In this document: positions 25,337 to 35,407 of the stretch, in pieces | How the letters are laid out: the number at the start of each line of letters is the position of its first letter | Position numbering within the stretch: the first letter of the stretch is position 1 | From: Stenotrophomonas rhizophila | GTDB lineage: Bacteria; Pseudomonadota; Gammaproteobacteria; Xanthomonadales; Xanthomonadaceae | Length of the DNA: 64,000 bases | Reading direction: 5' to 3' | Assembly (NCBI RefSeq): GCF_003751305.1 | Contig: NZ_RJKV01000001.1 | Span: forward strand, 1,531,586 to 1,595,585 | Made by a program: the position numbers and the translations under genes | The notes under the pieces: model-generated | Database searches by the model: none | Told to the model about the DNA's origin: nothing | The model's input: only the letters and a program-made list of their open reading frames with translations

Positions 25337-26107
25337 CTAACCGCGTAGCGTTGCGCCGCCATCCACGTAAAGATCGCTCATGGCGATATGGCCGGCCTGC
25401 TCGGAAAGCAGGAACATCACGGCGAAGACGATGTCATCCGGGCGGGCGAGCCTCTGCAGCGGAATACCTGCTTTGTAGGTTTCCGGGTTTCCGGCGATGA
25501 CATGCTGGGCACCTTGTTCGTCTGCCCACATACCGGTCTGCATCGGGGTCAACGTCGACCCGGGCGCGACGATATTGCAGCGGATGCCGAGTGGCGCCAG
25601 CTCCAGGCCGAGACACCGGGTGAACATGGTCGAGGCCGCCTTGGAGGCCGCATAGGCGGCCATGCCATGCCGCGGGACGCCGGCGGCATTGGAGCTGACC
25701 GTGACCATCGCCCCTTTGCGGCGCGGCGACATCACGCGTGCCAGCGCACGCGAGACATGGAAGACGCCGTCTGCATTCACCGAGAATACCCGGCGCCATT
25801 GCGCATCTTCCGTCTCGGCCACAGTGCCGGTCTGCAGGACGCCGGCCACGTTGATGCCGAAGCCGATCGGGCCGACCTCGGCCTCCGCCCAGGCCACCAG
25901 CGCATCGACGGCGGCCGAGTCGGTCACATCCAATGCACGGGCATGTACTGTTGCCTGCCCTGGCGCCGCGGCGATGACCGGCGCGACCACATCGGTGGCG
26001 ATCACGGTGCAGCCGCTGTCGCGCAGTTGCTCGACCAAGGCCGCGCCGATGCCGCCGTTGGCGCCGGTGACCAGGGCGATGGTGCCGTCGAATCCGGTGA
26101 GTTTCAT
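25337..26107 (-). CDS. entA: 2,3-dihydro-2,3-dihydroxybenzoate dehydrogenase
   Basis: Short-chain dehydrogenase (256 aa) that oxidises 2,3-dihydro-2,3-dihydroxybenzoate to 2,3-dihydroxybenzoate using NAD. The nucleotide-binding TGANGGIG motif is near residues 15-22, NVAG follows, and the active-site Ser and YxxxK are in TVSSNAAG and YAASKAA. The C-terminus has the usual SDR DGGATLRG end. The start overlaps the entF stop (ATGA). Last gene of the siderophore operon. Confidence 0.92.
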   Translation of the reverse strand: MKLTGFDGTIALVTGANGGIGAALVEQLRDSGCTVIATDVVAPVIAAAPGQATVHARALDVTDSAAVDALVAWAEAEVGPIGFGINVAGVLQTGTVAETEDAQWRRVFSVNADGVFHVSRALARVMSPRRKGAMVTVSSNAAGVPRHGMAAYAASKAASTMFTRCLGLELAPLGIRCNIVAPGSTLTPMQTGMWADEQGAQHVIAGNPETYKAGIPLQRLARPDDIVFAVMFLLSEQAGHIAMSDLYVDGGATLRG

Positions 26108-29100
26108 GCCGATGTCCTGTGTGCGTCATGCCGCTGAAGATGTGCATCAAGCCACGGCGCGATCTGCGTCACGGCGTCGCGACCGGTGAGTTCGGCGTGC
26201 AGGTGGGGGAGTTCGATCGCCTCTACGTGCGCTGCATGGGCCTGCCACAGGGCGGACTGAAGCTGCGGGCGGGCGACGTGGTCGCGGCCGGCACGGACGT
26301 GCAGCAGCGGACCCTCGTAGTGCGTGTGGTGATGGGCGCGGATCAACCGGTTGGTGCCGGTGACTGCACGGACCACGCCATCGAGGACGACATCCGGCAG
26401 GTTACCCAGCGCGCTGTCTCCGCGGCGCAGGAAGGCCAGGATGCGCGCGCGGCTGTCCAGCTCGGGGTGTGCATCCGGATCATGGCCGGCGATCGCAAGC
26501 AGGGCGCGCAGCGCGGCGATCGGGTCCGGCTCGGGCTCGGCCCGCCAGCACTCGCTGGGGTAGGCATCGAGCAAGGCCAGCACGCCAACCTCATGGCCGA
26601 GGCTGCGCAGGTGCACCGCCATCGCCTGGGCGAGGATGCCGCCTACCGACCAGCCCAGCAGATGCACCGGGCCGGGCCGACCCAACGCAAGAATGCGCGC
26701 TGCATAGTCCGCCGCCAGCGCCTCGATGCTGGTGGGCAGTGGCTGGTCGGGATCGAGCACGGGCGACTGCAGGCCCTGCACCTCGCGCGTGGGAGACAGC
26801 GCCCGGGCCAGATCCCGATAGTTCCAGGCGATGCCGCCGGCGGGATGGACCACAAACAGCGGCGCGAGCGCGGCATCGCCCCTGGCCAGCCGGATCATGG
26901 GTGCCAAGCCGTGATCGGTGGCCGCAGTCGGTGCGTCAATGCGCGCAGCGAGCCCAGCAACCGTCGGCGCGGCAAACACCGCGCCCAGGCCGAGATCGCA
27001 ACGCCACTGCTGCTGGATGGCCAGCAGCAGGTGCACGGCACTGAGCGAGTCACCGCCCAGCGCGAAAAAATCGGCGTCGGCGCTGACCGGTGCGGTGAGT
27101 GAGAGCGTCTGTGCGAACAGCGTGGCCAGCGCCTGCTCGGTTGCGCTGACCGGTGCCATGCCCGTGGAGACCGCCTGGGTGGGCGCCGGCAACGCGGCAC
27201 GATCCAGCTTGCCGTTGCCGGTGACCGGCCACTGTTCCAGTGGCACGAAGGCACTGGGCACCATGTAGTCCGGCAGGCGCGCGGCCAGATGGGTGCGCAG
27301 CGTTTCCTGGTCCGGGCCACCGGCATTGAGGTAGGCCACCAGCCGCGCCTCGCCCGGGCGGTCCTCACGCAGCAGCACCTCGGCGCGGGTGACGCCGGGG
27401 GCCGCGCGCAGTGCCGCATCGATTTCGCCGAGCTCGATGCGCAGGCCGCGCAGCTTGATCTGGTGATCGTTGCGCCCCAGGTACTCCACGGCGCCATCCT
27501 CGCGCCAGCGCGCCACATCGCCGGTGCGGTACAGCCGGCTCCCGGGCACGAAGGGATCGGCCAGGAAGCGCTCGGCGGTGAGGTCGTCGCGGCCGAGATA
27601 GCCGCGTGCCAGCTGCACGCCGCCGAGATACAGATCACCGGCCACGCCGGGCGGCAGCGGCTGCATCCTGGCATCGAGCACATACAGGCGGGTATTCCAG
27701 ACCGGATGGCCGATCGGCACGGGCGCGGAGGCGTCATCCCGGCTGGCCGGCCAGAAGCTGACATCCACGGCGGCCTCGGTGGGACCGTAGAGATTGTGCA
27801 GGTCGGCGTGGACGGTGGCATGGAAGCGGTCACGCAACGTGGCATCCAGCGCTTCGCCGCTGGTAAACACCCGCCGCAACTGCAACCCGCGCGCGGCCGG
27901 GGCCGCCAGGAACGCGGCCAGCATCGCCGGCACGAAATGCAGGGTGGTGATGGCGTGCTCGCGAATCAAGGCGGCCAGCGCCAGGGGATCGCGATGCGCC
28001 TCGGGCGGTGCGACCACCAGCGTTGCCCCGCTGATCAGCGGCAGGAAGAACTCCCATACCGAGACATCGAAGGTGGCCGGGGTCTTCTGCAGGATGCGGT
28101 CGTCCGGCTGGAAGGCGTAGTGCTCGCGCATCCACGCCAGGCGGTTGACGATGGCGCGGTGCTCGATCAACACGCCCTTGGGCTCGCCGGTGGAGCCGGA
28201 GGTATAGATGACGTAGGCAGCGTCTTGCGGCTGCGGTGCGGCGGTCACGTCGGCGTCGCTGTGGGGGTGCCACTGCGCGGGCACCAGCACCGGCGTGCCC
28301 GCGAAGCGCTCGCGATCCTGTGCCTGGGCCAGCACGCAGACCGGCTGCGCCGAGCGAAGGATACGGGCGAGGCGCTCATCCGGGTGGGCCAGATCGACCG
28401 GCAGATAGGCACCGCCCGCGCGCAGCACCGCGACCAGGGCGATGATCAGCTCCAGCGAGCGCGGCAGCGCGATCACCACCCTCGCCTCGCGGCCGACGCC
28501 CTGGGCCTGCAGTTGCAGCGCCAAGGCACGGCTGCGCTGCTCCAGCGCAGCGTAGGTAAGTTGCTGCCCGCCGAAGACCACCGCGACAGCCTCGGGCGTA
28601 CGTTGCATGCATCCGGTGATCAGTGCGGCGAGGCTGACCTCGGGCACAGGATGGGCGGTAGCGTTGATGTCATATAGATAGCGCTGCGTTTCTTCTGGCG
28701 TGCACAACGGCACCGCTGCAATGTCGCCGCCGGCGGCCTGCACCTCCAGCGCGGCCGACACGAAATGCACCAGCCGTGCGGCGTGCGCCTGCACCTGCGC
28801 GGGGGTATACAGCGTGGGATTGGCCTCGATCTCCAGATCGAGCACGGCCGTGCCATCGCCACGGAAGCCCAGGGTCACATCATCGACAGGCCCCGTGGAC
28901 AGCACCTCCAGCGTGGCGTGGACGCCCGCCAGCTGCAGCGGCCGATAGAACGGCTGTACGTTGACCAATGGGCCATGCAGGCGGCGCTGGCCACCGATCA
29001 GGCCCAGGTCACGCCGCAGCTGCTCGCCGCGGTAACGCCCGTGGCGGCGGCCCCGCATCAGGCGCAGGGCGACGTCACGCACGAAGGCATCGACGCTGCC

Positions 29101-30015
29101 CTCCCCGGCCGCGACCCGCAGCGGCAACACGTTCATCACCATCGCCGGCACTCGGGCGGAGACGCTGCCAAGCCGGCCCATGAACGGCACACCGATCACG
29201 GCCTCCGCTTCGCCGCTGATCCGGCGGCAGTACTCGGCGCCGAGCGCGGTCAACAGGTCCGGCCAGGGCTGGCCGATCGCGGCGGCGGCACGGTGCAGGC
29301 GCTCGCGCAGGGCCGGCGCAATCGACTGTACGTGGCGCAGTGCATCCGGTGCGGCGGCAGCAAGCCCGGCCTGCAGACCGGTCGCGGCCGGCACATCGGC
29401 CATCAGCTCGCGCCAGTAGGCGGCATCGCGCGTGCGGCGCTCGCTCGCACGGTACGCGGTGTCTTCATCGAGCGCCGGGGACAGTGGCGCCAGTTCGGCG
29501 TGCTGCGTGTCGCCTGCATACAGCGCGCAGACGCGCTCGGTGAGCAGGCCCATGCCATAGCCATCGGTGGCGAGGTGATGCACACGCAGATACCAGACGC
29601 TGCGTGCCGGGCCAAGCAGGAACAGACGCTGCTGGCTGAGCCGGTCGCGGGCGGGATCGACCGGGTTGAGGCGGTCGCGCTGCATCGCCTCGCGCGCCGC
29701 CGCGGCCGGGTCCGGCTGATCGGACAGATCCACCACCTGCAGCGCCGGCATGTGCTGTGGATCGACCCATTGCACGGGCAAGCCCTCTGCGCTTTCGACC
29801 ATGCGCAGCGCCAGTGCATCGGCTTCCTGCGCGGCCTGATCGGCGGCGCGCACGAAGGCCGCGACGTCCAGCGCCCCTTCGATCCATACCGCATGGGCGG
29901 TGTTGAAGGCCGGGTTGTCCGGCGCCAGGCGCTGCGCGTACCACAGGCCGGCCTGCGCCTCGCTCAGTCCGCGAACGATGGGCTCGGCCGCACCCGGCAC
30001 CGCACGGGCCTTCAT
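26104..30015 (-). CDS. entF: Enterobactin-type nonribosomal peptide synthetase, C-A-PCP-TE
   Basis: 1303 aa, close to E. coli EntF in length and domain order. Condensation domain with active-site HHLATDG; adenylation domain with YTSGSTGEPKG; carrier domain with FFALGGDSL (phosphopantetheine serine); thioesterase with GWSVGG and a C-terminal His in PHLHAEL. Specificity-pocket residues can be read: D, V and W from FDVSVWEFF, H from TLHFVP, F and S from VFTSGEA, L, V and D from LHNLYGPTEAAVDV. These match the serine code. It should join dihydroxybenzoyl units to serine and cyclise or release the product. Start 30015 overlaps the carrier gene stop (ATGA). Confidence 0.95.
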   Translation of the reverse strand: MKARAVPGAAEPIVRGLSEAQAGLWYAQRLAPDNPAFNTAHAVWIEGALDVAAFVRAADQAAQEADALALRMVESAEGLPVQWVDPQHMPALQVVDLSDQPDPAAAAREAMQRDRLNPVDPARDRLSQQRLFLLGPARSVWYLRVHHLATDGYGMGLLTERVCALYAGDTQHAELAPLSPALDEDTAYRASERRTRDAAYWRELMADVPAATGLQAGLAAAAPDALRHVQSIAPALRERLHRAAAAIGQPWPDLLTALGAEYCRRISGEAEAVIGVPFMGRLGSVSARVPAMVMNVLPLRVAAGEGSVDAFVRDVALRLMRGRRHGRYRGEQLRRDLGLIGGQRRLHGPLVNVQPFYRPLQLAGVHATLEVLSTGPVDDVTLGFRGDGTAVLDLEIEANPTLYTPAQVQAHAARLVHFVSAALEVQAAGGDIAAVPLCTPEETQRYLYDINATAHPVPEVSLAALITGCMQRTPEAVAVVFGGQQLTYAALEQRSRALALQLQAQGVGREARVVIALPRSLELIIALVAVLRAGGAYLPVDLAHPDERLARILRSAQPVCVLAQAQDRERFAGTPVLVPAQWHPHSDADVTAAPQPQDAAYVIYTSGSTGEPKGVLIEHRAIVNRLAWMREHYAFQPDDRILQKTPATFDVSVWEFFLPLISGATLVVAPPEAHRDPLALAALIREHAITTLHFVPAMLAAFLAAPAARGLQLRRVFTSGEALDATLRDRFHATVHADLHNLYGPTEAAVDVSFWPASRDDASAPVPIGHPVWNTRLYVLDARMQPLPPGVAGDLYLGGVQLARGYLGRDDLTAERFLADPFVPGSRLYRTGDVARWREDGAVEYLGRNDHQIKLRGLRIELGEIDAALRAAPGVTRAEVLLREDRPGEARLVAYLNAGGPDQETLRTHLAARLPDYMVPSAFVPLEQWPVTGNGKLDRAALPAPTQAVSTGMAPVSATEQALATLFAQTLSLTAPVSADADFFALGGDSLSAVHLLLAIQQQWRCDLGLGAVFAAPTVAGLAARIDAPTAATDHGLAPMIRLARGDAALAPLFVVHPAGGIAWNYRDLARALSPTREVQGLQSPVLDPDQPLPTSIEALAADYAARILALGRPGPVHLLGWSVGGILAQAMAVHLRSLGHEVGVLALLDAYPSECWRAEPEPDPIAALRALLAIAGHDPDAHPELDSRARILAFLRRGDSALGNLPDVVLDGVVRAVTGTNRLIRAHHHTHYEGPLLHVRAGRDHVARPQLQSALWQAHAAHVEAIELPHLHAELTGRDAVTQIAPWLDAHLQRHDAHRTSA

Positions 30016-30263
30016 GCGCTGGCCGCCGCCTGTGCCTGCAGGCGCTGTACCACCGTCCACCAGCCGTCGAGCGTGGCGTGCTCGGCCAGATGGCTGAACT
30101 CCAGCGCGATGCCGGTGTTGCCCCAGGCCAGCACCAGCCCCAGTACACGCATCGAATCCAGGCCGAGGTCCATCAGGTTCTCCCCGGTGCTGATGTCCTC
30201 GGGCGCTTCACCGAGCATCTCGGCGACATCGGCGCGCATGCGCGCCAGGGTGAGTGCGGTCAT
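30012..30263 (-). CDS. entB': Stand-alone aryl carrier protein (EntB C-terminal domain)
   Basis: 83 aa. Corresponds to the ArCP domain that in E. coli is fused to isochorismatase in EntB. The attachment serine is in MDLGLDSMRVL. Once phosphopantetheinylated it carries 2,3-dihydroxybenzoate, loaded by EntE, to the EntF condensation domain. Both ends overlap the neighbouring genes by ATGA. No phosphopantetheinyl transferase is in the window. Being split should not change the chemistry, but partner recognition must work without the covalent link. Confidence 0.9.
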   Translation of the reverse strand: MTALTLARMRADVAEMLGEAPEDISTGENLMDLGLDSMRVLGLVLAWGNTGIALEFSHLAEHATLDGWWTVVQRLQAQAAASA

Positions 30264-30894
30264 GCGAGGGTCTCCAGCAGGTGATCGGTGGTCATCGGCA
30301 CGCCACAGGTGCGGGCGATCCAGTGCAGGGCCAGGTCATGATCGGCGCGCGAGAAATCGGCGACGGCGTCGGCGGCGATGAAGCTCTCGATGTCGCGCTG
30401 GAAGGCCTCGGCGACCGTGGCCGTGCAGCCGATGTGCGCGTACACGCCGGTGACCAGCAGCTGATCGCGGCCACGGGCGCGCATCATCGTCTCCAGATTG
30501 CTGCGCTGGAACGCGCTGTAGCGGTGCTTGACCAGCACATGATCACCCGGAGCGGGGGCCACGGCATCGACGATGGCTTCGTGCTCCTCGGTGGCGGACA
30601 TGCCCGGGCCCCACAGATCGGCCTGCAGGCCCCGGTCGCGACGATCCTGGTTGCCCCGCTGGGCGGTGTAGAACACCGGGATGCCACGGGCGCGGCAATG
30701 CGCGAGCAGGCGGGCGATGTTGGCCACAGCCGGTGCCAGCGGCGCGGCATCCGGCGCGAACGCGGCCAGGAAGTAACGCTGCATGTCATGCACCAGCAGT
30801 GCCAGGCGCTCGGTCTGCGGCTGCCAGGCACCGCGCGGGGTGGGCAGGTCGGCCTGGGTCGGCAGGGGGTACGGTTGGATCTTGGGCAGCGCCA

Positions 30895-30895
<1 letters not shown>
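30260..30895 (-). CDS. entB: Isochorismatase (EntB N-terminal domain as a separate protein)
   Basis: 211 aa. Hydrolyses the vinyl ether of isochorismate to give 2,3-dihydro-2,3-dihydroxybenzoate and pyruvate. The N-terminus MALPKIQPYPLP and the motifs LLVHDMQRYFL, LVKHRYSAFQRS and GVYAHIGCTATVAEAFQRDI follow EntB/DhbB isochorismatase domains. It ends where E. coli EntB would continue into the carrier domain. The start shares a base with the entE stop (TGATG). Confidence 0.93.
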
Positions 30896-32547
<1,652 letters not shown>

Positions 32548-32563
32548 GGACAGCTCCCGCACA

Positions 32564-33742
32564 TCAGAAAGGACGAACGTCATGGACGCCGAGCGCGGTC
32601 AGCAGGGCCATGAACTTGGCAGCCGTTTCGGCCACCTCGAGTTCGGGTTGGGACTCGGCGACGATGCCGGCCCCGGCATACAGGCGCACTTCGGTGCCCT
32701 GCACGCGAGCGCAGCGGATCGCCACATACCAGTCGCCATCGCCTTGCGCATCGGTCCAGCCAACGGCGCCGGCATAGAAGCCCCGTGCGACCGGTTCGGC
32801 CTGACGGATCAGCTCAAGTGCCGGCTGGCGCGGCGTGCCGCACACCGCCGGGGTGGGATGCAGCAGCGCGACCAGGGCGGCAGAAGACACCGAGGCGTCC
32901 TTCAGCGTGCCGTGGATGCGGGTACCGAGATGCCACATGGTGGCAGTGGCGTGCAGTGTCGGCCGCGGCTGTGCCTCGACGTGAAGGCACAGCGGTGCCA
33001 GCGCGGCCACGATGGCCTCGACCACATGGCGATGCTCGTCATGGTCCTTGGCCGACGCCAGAAGCGTCTCCGCGGCGCGTGCATCCTCGGCCGGATCGGC
33101 CGAACGACGGGCTGAGCCGGCCAGTGGATGCGAGAGCACACGGTCACCGCGCCTGGAGACCAGCAGCTCCGGCGTGGCGCCGACCAGCCAGGCCGCGTCG
33201 TTCGGGCGTGCCGCAGGTACCGGCACCACGTAGGTCGCCACGCTGGGGTCTTTGCCCAGGCGCGCGGCCAGCACGCGCGGATGCAGCGGTTGCGCTGTGG
33301 TGACCCGCAGGCTGCGCGCAAGCACGACTTTTTCCAACGGGCTGTCGGTGCGCTGCAGTTCCGTGACTGCGGCCGCCACCGCCTGCGCATACGCATCGGC
33401 AGACGGTTCGGCGAGCACATCGCCGACCAGCGTCGGCGTTTCCACCCGGACCACCGTGGGCTGGCCAGACACCTGATCCGGCTGATAGAGCGCATCGCCC
33501 TGCTGGGGATCAAACGGCACCGCCCCCACCAACAGGCGCGGGCCTGAGCGCGGCGCGGCGAAGAACGCGGCGACACGCTCGGCCAAGGTGGCGGTGGCAT
33601 CGGATGGCAGCCGCGCACGGACACCGTGCGCTTCCATCGCCTGCTGCGGGCTGCGCAGCAGGAAATACGGGGCGTCGGCCGCATCAACGGTGGCGGTGTC
33701 GGTCACCTCATCGGTCACACCCGTGGCGAGCATCTCGTTCAT
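32564..33742 (-). CDS. entC: Isochorismate synthase
   Basis: 392 aa chorismate-binding enzyme that converts chorismate to isochorismate, committing it to siderophore synthesis. Motifs of the MST family are visible: [41 protein letters not shown] and the C-terminal [18 protein letters not shown]. The start at 33742 overlaps the entS stop (ATGA); the longer frame upstream is inside entS and reads as non-coding. The N-terminal 20 residues are variable. Confidence 0.93.
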   Translation of the reverse strand: MNEMLATGVTDEVTDTATVDAADAPYFLLRSPQQAMEAHGVRARLPSDATATLAERVAAFFAAPRSGPRLLVGAVPFDPQQGDALYQPDQVSGQPTVVRVETPTLVGDVLAEPSADAYAQAVAAAVTELQRTDSPLEKVVLARSLRVTTAQPLHPRVLAARLGKDPSVATYVVPVPAARPNDAAWLVGATPELLVSRRGDRVLSHPLAGSARRSADPAEDARAAETLLASAKDHDEHRHVVEAIVAALAPLCLHVEAQPRPTLHATATMWHLGTRIHGTLKDASVSSAALVALLHPTPAVCGTPRQPALELIRQAEPVARGFYAGAVGWTDAQGDGDWYVAIRCARVQGTEVRLYAGAGIVAESQPELEVAETAAKFMALLTALGVHDVRPF

Positions 33743-34938
33743 GCCGCGCCCCGCGCGCGATGCAGGGCGGCAGAGACTGCCAGGACCAGCAGCACCGCGC
33801 CTACCAACAGGTACGGTGCGCTCGGCGACCACCGATACAGCAGTGTGCCGATCATCGGCCCGACCACCATGCCCATGCCCTGCACCGACGCGACCGTACC
33901 TGCGGCAGCGCCCTGCTCGTGCGCCTCCACCGAATCAGCCGCCAGCGCCTGGAAATTGGGAAACACGAAACCCATGCCGAACGCAGCGATCGCGTAACTG
34001 GCCAGCAGCTGCCACGGCACGCTGACCAGCGCCACCGACGCAAAGCCCAGCCCGGAGATCAGCGCACCCACCAGGATCCAGCGCGTCGGGCGGATGTCCT
34101 TGAGCTTCATCACCAGGCCCTGGGCGAAGATCAGGCCGACACCGACGGCGGTCAGAGCCAGCCCGGCCATGCGTGCGCCGTCTGCCGGGGAGAGCTGCAG
34201 GCGATCAATCGCGAAGAAGCCGACCGTCACCTGCGCGACGGTGACCGAGATCATCGCGACGAACACCGCCAGCAACGGCAGGCGCAGGCGCGCATCGCCC
34301 AGGCCGAGCGTCGGTTTGGGGCCGGTGTGCGTCGGCGCGACCGGCGGCGTGTTCGGCAGGCGCCACCAGATCATCAGCAGCGACAACAGCGGCAGCAACG
34401 CGGCCACATACAGGGTGAGCGAGAGATTCTGGTAGGCGATCCAACCGGCGGCGGCCGGGCCCAGCACCATGCCCAGCGCATTGGCGGTGCCAAGCTTGGC
34501 CATCACGCTGCCGCGCTGCCCCGGGGCGGCCTGGTCGGCGATGATGGCCGCGGCGGTCGGCGGCACGGCGGCGTAGAACAGCCCGACCAGGGCACGCGTG
34601 CCGACCAGGACCAGCACGGAGAGCCAGATTGCCGGCGGTGAGGTCAGCGCCACATCCACGAACACCGCCAGCGCCACGTAGATCACCGCGTAGGCCGCCA
34701 GTGCGATCAGCAGCACGCGCTTGCGCCCGATGCGATCACTGAGTGCGCCCCAGCGGCGCGCCGACAGCATCCACAACACCCCCGCCGCGGTGACCGAGAG
34801 GCCGGCATGCCACTCGGCCAGGCCCAACACCCGCACCACCGGACCGATCACGGACACGAACGCCATCATCGCCATGGTGCCGAGCAACGCGGCGGAAACG
34901 AGCGCGGGCAAACCGGAAACGACGGGACGTGAAGACAT
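33739..34938 (-). CDS. entS: MFS exporter at head of siderophore operon (EntS role)
   Basis: 399 aa, about 12 membrane spans. The MFS loop motif after span 2 reads RRWGALSDRIGRKRVL, and VLGPAAAGWI resembles motif C of drug/proton antiporters. First gene of the operon and overlapping entC, so export of the finished catecholate is the likely job. By sequence it is TetA/multidrug-like and not clearly orthologous to E. coli EntS, so the symbol rests on context. ATG 34938 begins the first membrane-proximal segment; the frame upstream has no protein-like content. Confidence 0.82.
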   Translation of the reverse strand: MSSRPVVSGLPALVSAALLGTMAMMAFVSVIGPVVRVLGLAEWHAGLSVTAAGVLWMLSARRWGALSDRIGRKRVLLIALAAYAVIYVALAVFVDVALTSPPAIWLSVLVLVGTRALVGLFYAAVPPTAAAIIADQAAPGQRGSVMAKLGTANALGMVLGPAAAGWIAYQNLSLTLYVAALLPLLSLLMIWWRLPNTPPVAPTHTGPKPTLGLGDARLRLPLLAVFVAMISVTVAQVTVGFFAIDRLQLSPADGARMAGLALTAVGVGLIFAQGLVMKLKDIRPTRWILVGALISGLGFASVALVSVPWQLLASYAIAAFGMGFVFPNFQALAADSVEAHEQGAAAGTVASVQGMGMVVGPMIGTLLYRWSPSAPYLLVGAVLLVLAVSAALHRARGAA

Positions 34939-35123
34939 TGAACACCACAGCCAATAAGAAGTTGAACCACGCGGTGCGCCGACGCGCGCGCGGTTCTGCC
35001 ATCCGGTTACGAACGCATCACCGCCCTGTGATCCATTAAATGATAACGGCTCGCATTTGCGTTTGATAGTGCATGTGTATGGGACGTTCATGTGTGCAGG
35101 CGACCCCACCCTGCGACAAAAAA
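34939..35123 (-). promoter_or_regulatory. Upstream region of the siderophore operon
   Basis: About 100 bases of ordinary GC-rich leader, then an AT-rich core near 35030-35075 that should hold the ent promoter, overlapped by the Fur-like box described separately. The opposite side of the same gap carries the nrdA promoter. No gene was found. Confidence 0.5.
35039..35057. promoter_or_regulatory. Fur-like box upstream of the siderophore operon
   Basis: Imperfect 19-bp palindrome AATGATAACGGCTCGCATT. The left half matches the AATGATAA part of Fur boxes; outer AATG/CATT arms are symmetric and six of nine positions per arm agree. It lies about 100 bases upstream of entS. Iron-Fur repression of catecholate genes is the general rule, so this is the best operator candidate here. 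Confidence 0.6.
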
Positions 35124-35171
35124 GCACCACATATTCGGTTGACGACCCGCTCATACCCCACTATGTTGTGC
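35124..35171 (+). promoter_or_regulatory. nrdA promoter with two NrdR-like boxes
   Basis: A sigma70-type promoter is visible: TTGACG at 35139-35144 and TATGTT at 35162-35167 with a 17-base spacer. Two 16-bp elements at 35124-35139 and 35156-35171 each match the NrdR consensus (acaCwAtATaTwGtgt) at 11 of 16 positions. They are 32 bp apart, the usual spacing of tandem NrdR boxes, and they flank and cover the -35 and -10. NrdR would repress ribonucleotide reductase when dATP is high. Confidence 0.65.
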
Positions 35172-35407
35172 CCATCGGCTCCCCGCTTCCGCCAGGTCCG
35201 GTGCATCGTCGCAACGCCGCGTGCTGCAAACGCCCCGTTGCGCCCACCTGACCGGCGCCTGGAAGCATGGCCCGTCGCCACCGATGTGAGCCAGCGGCGA
35301 CGTATTCCTGCACACGCAGGGCCTGCCCACCAATCACGCCTTCTGTCCGGCTGCCGCACGGCTCTGCCGCGCCGCCTGCTGGGCTCTGCGCCATGCATGG
35401 AGAACGC
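35172..35407 (+). other. Long untranslated leader of nrdA
   Basis: About 235 bases between the predicted transcription start and the nrdA ATG. The nrdA frame is open here from an ATG at 35267, but the residues are Cys/Arg/Pro-rich and unlike NrdA. No known riboswitch signature was recognised. GGAGAA precedes the chosen ATG. Confidence 0.45.

Noticed and set aside
35172..35407. Cobalamin or other riboswitch in the nrdA leader
   Set aside because: The leader is long, but no conserved B12-box-like core was found, and class Ia reductase does not need B12.
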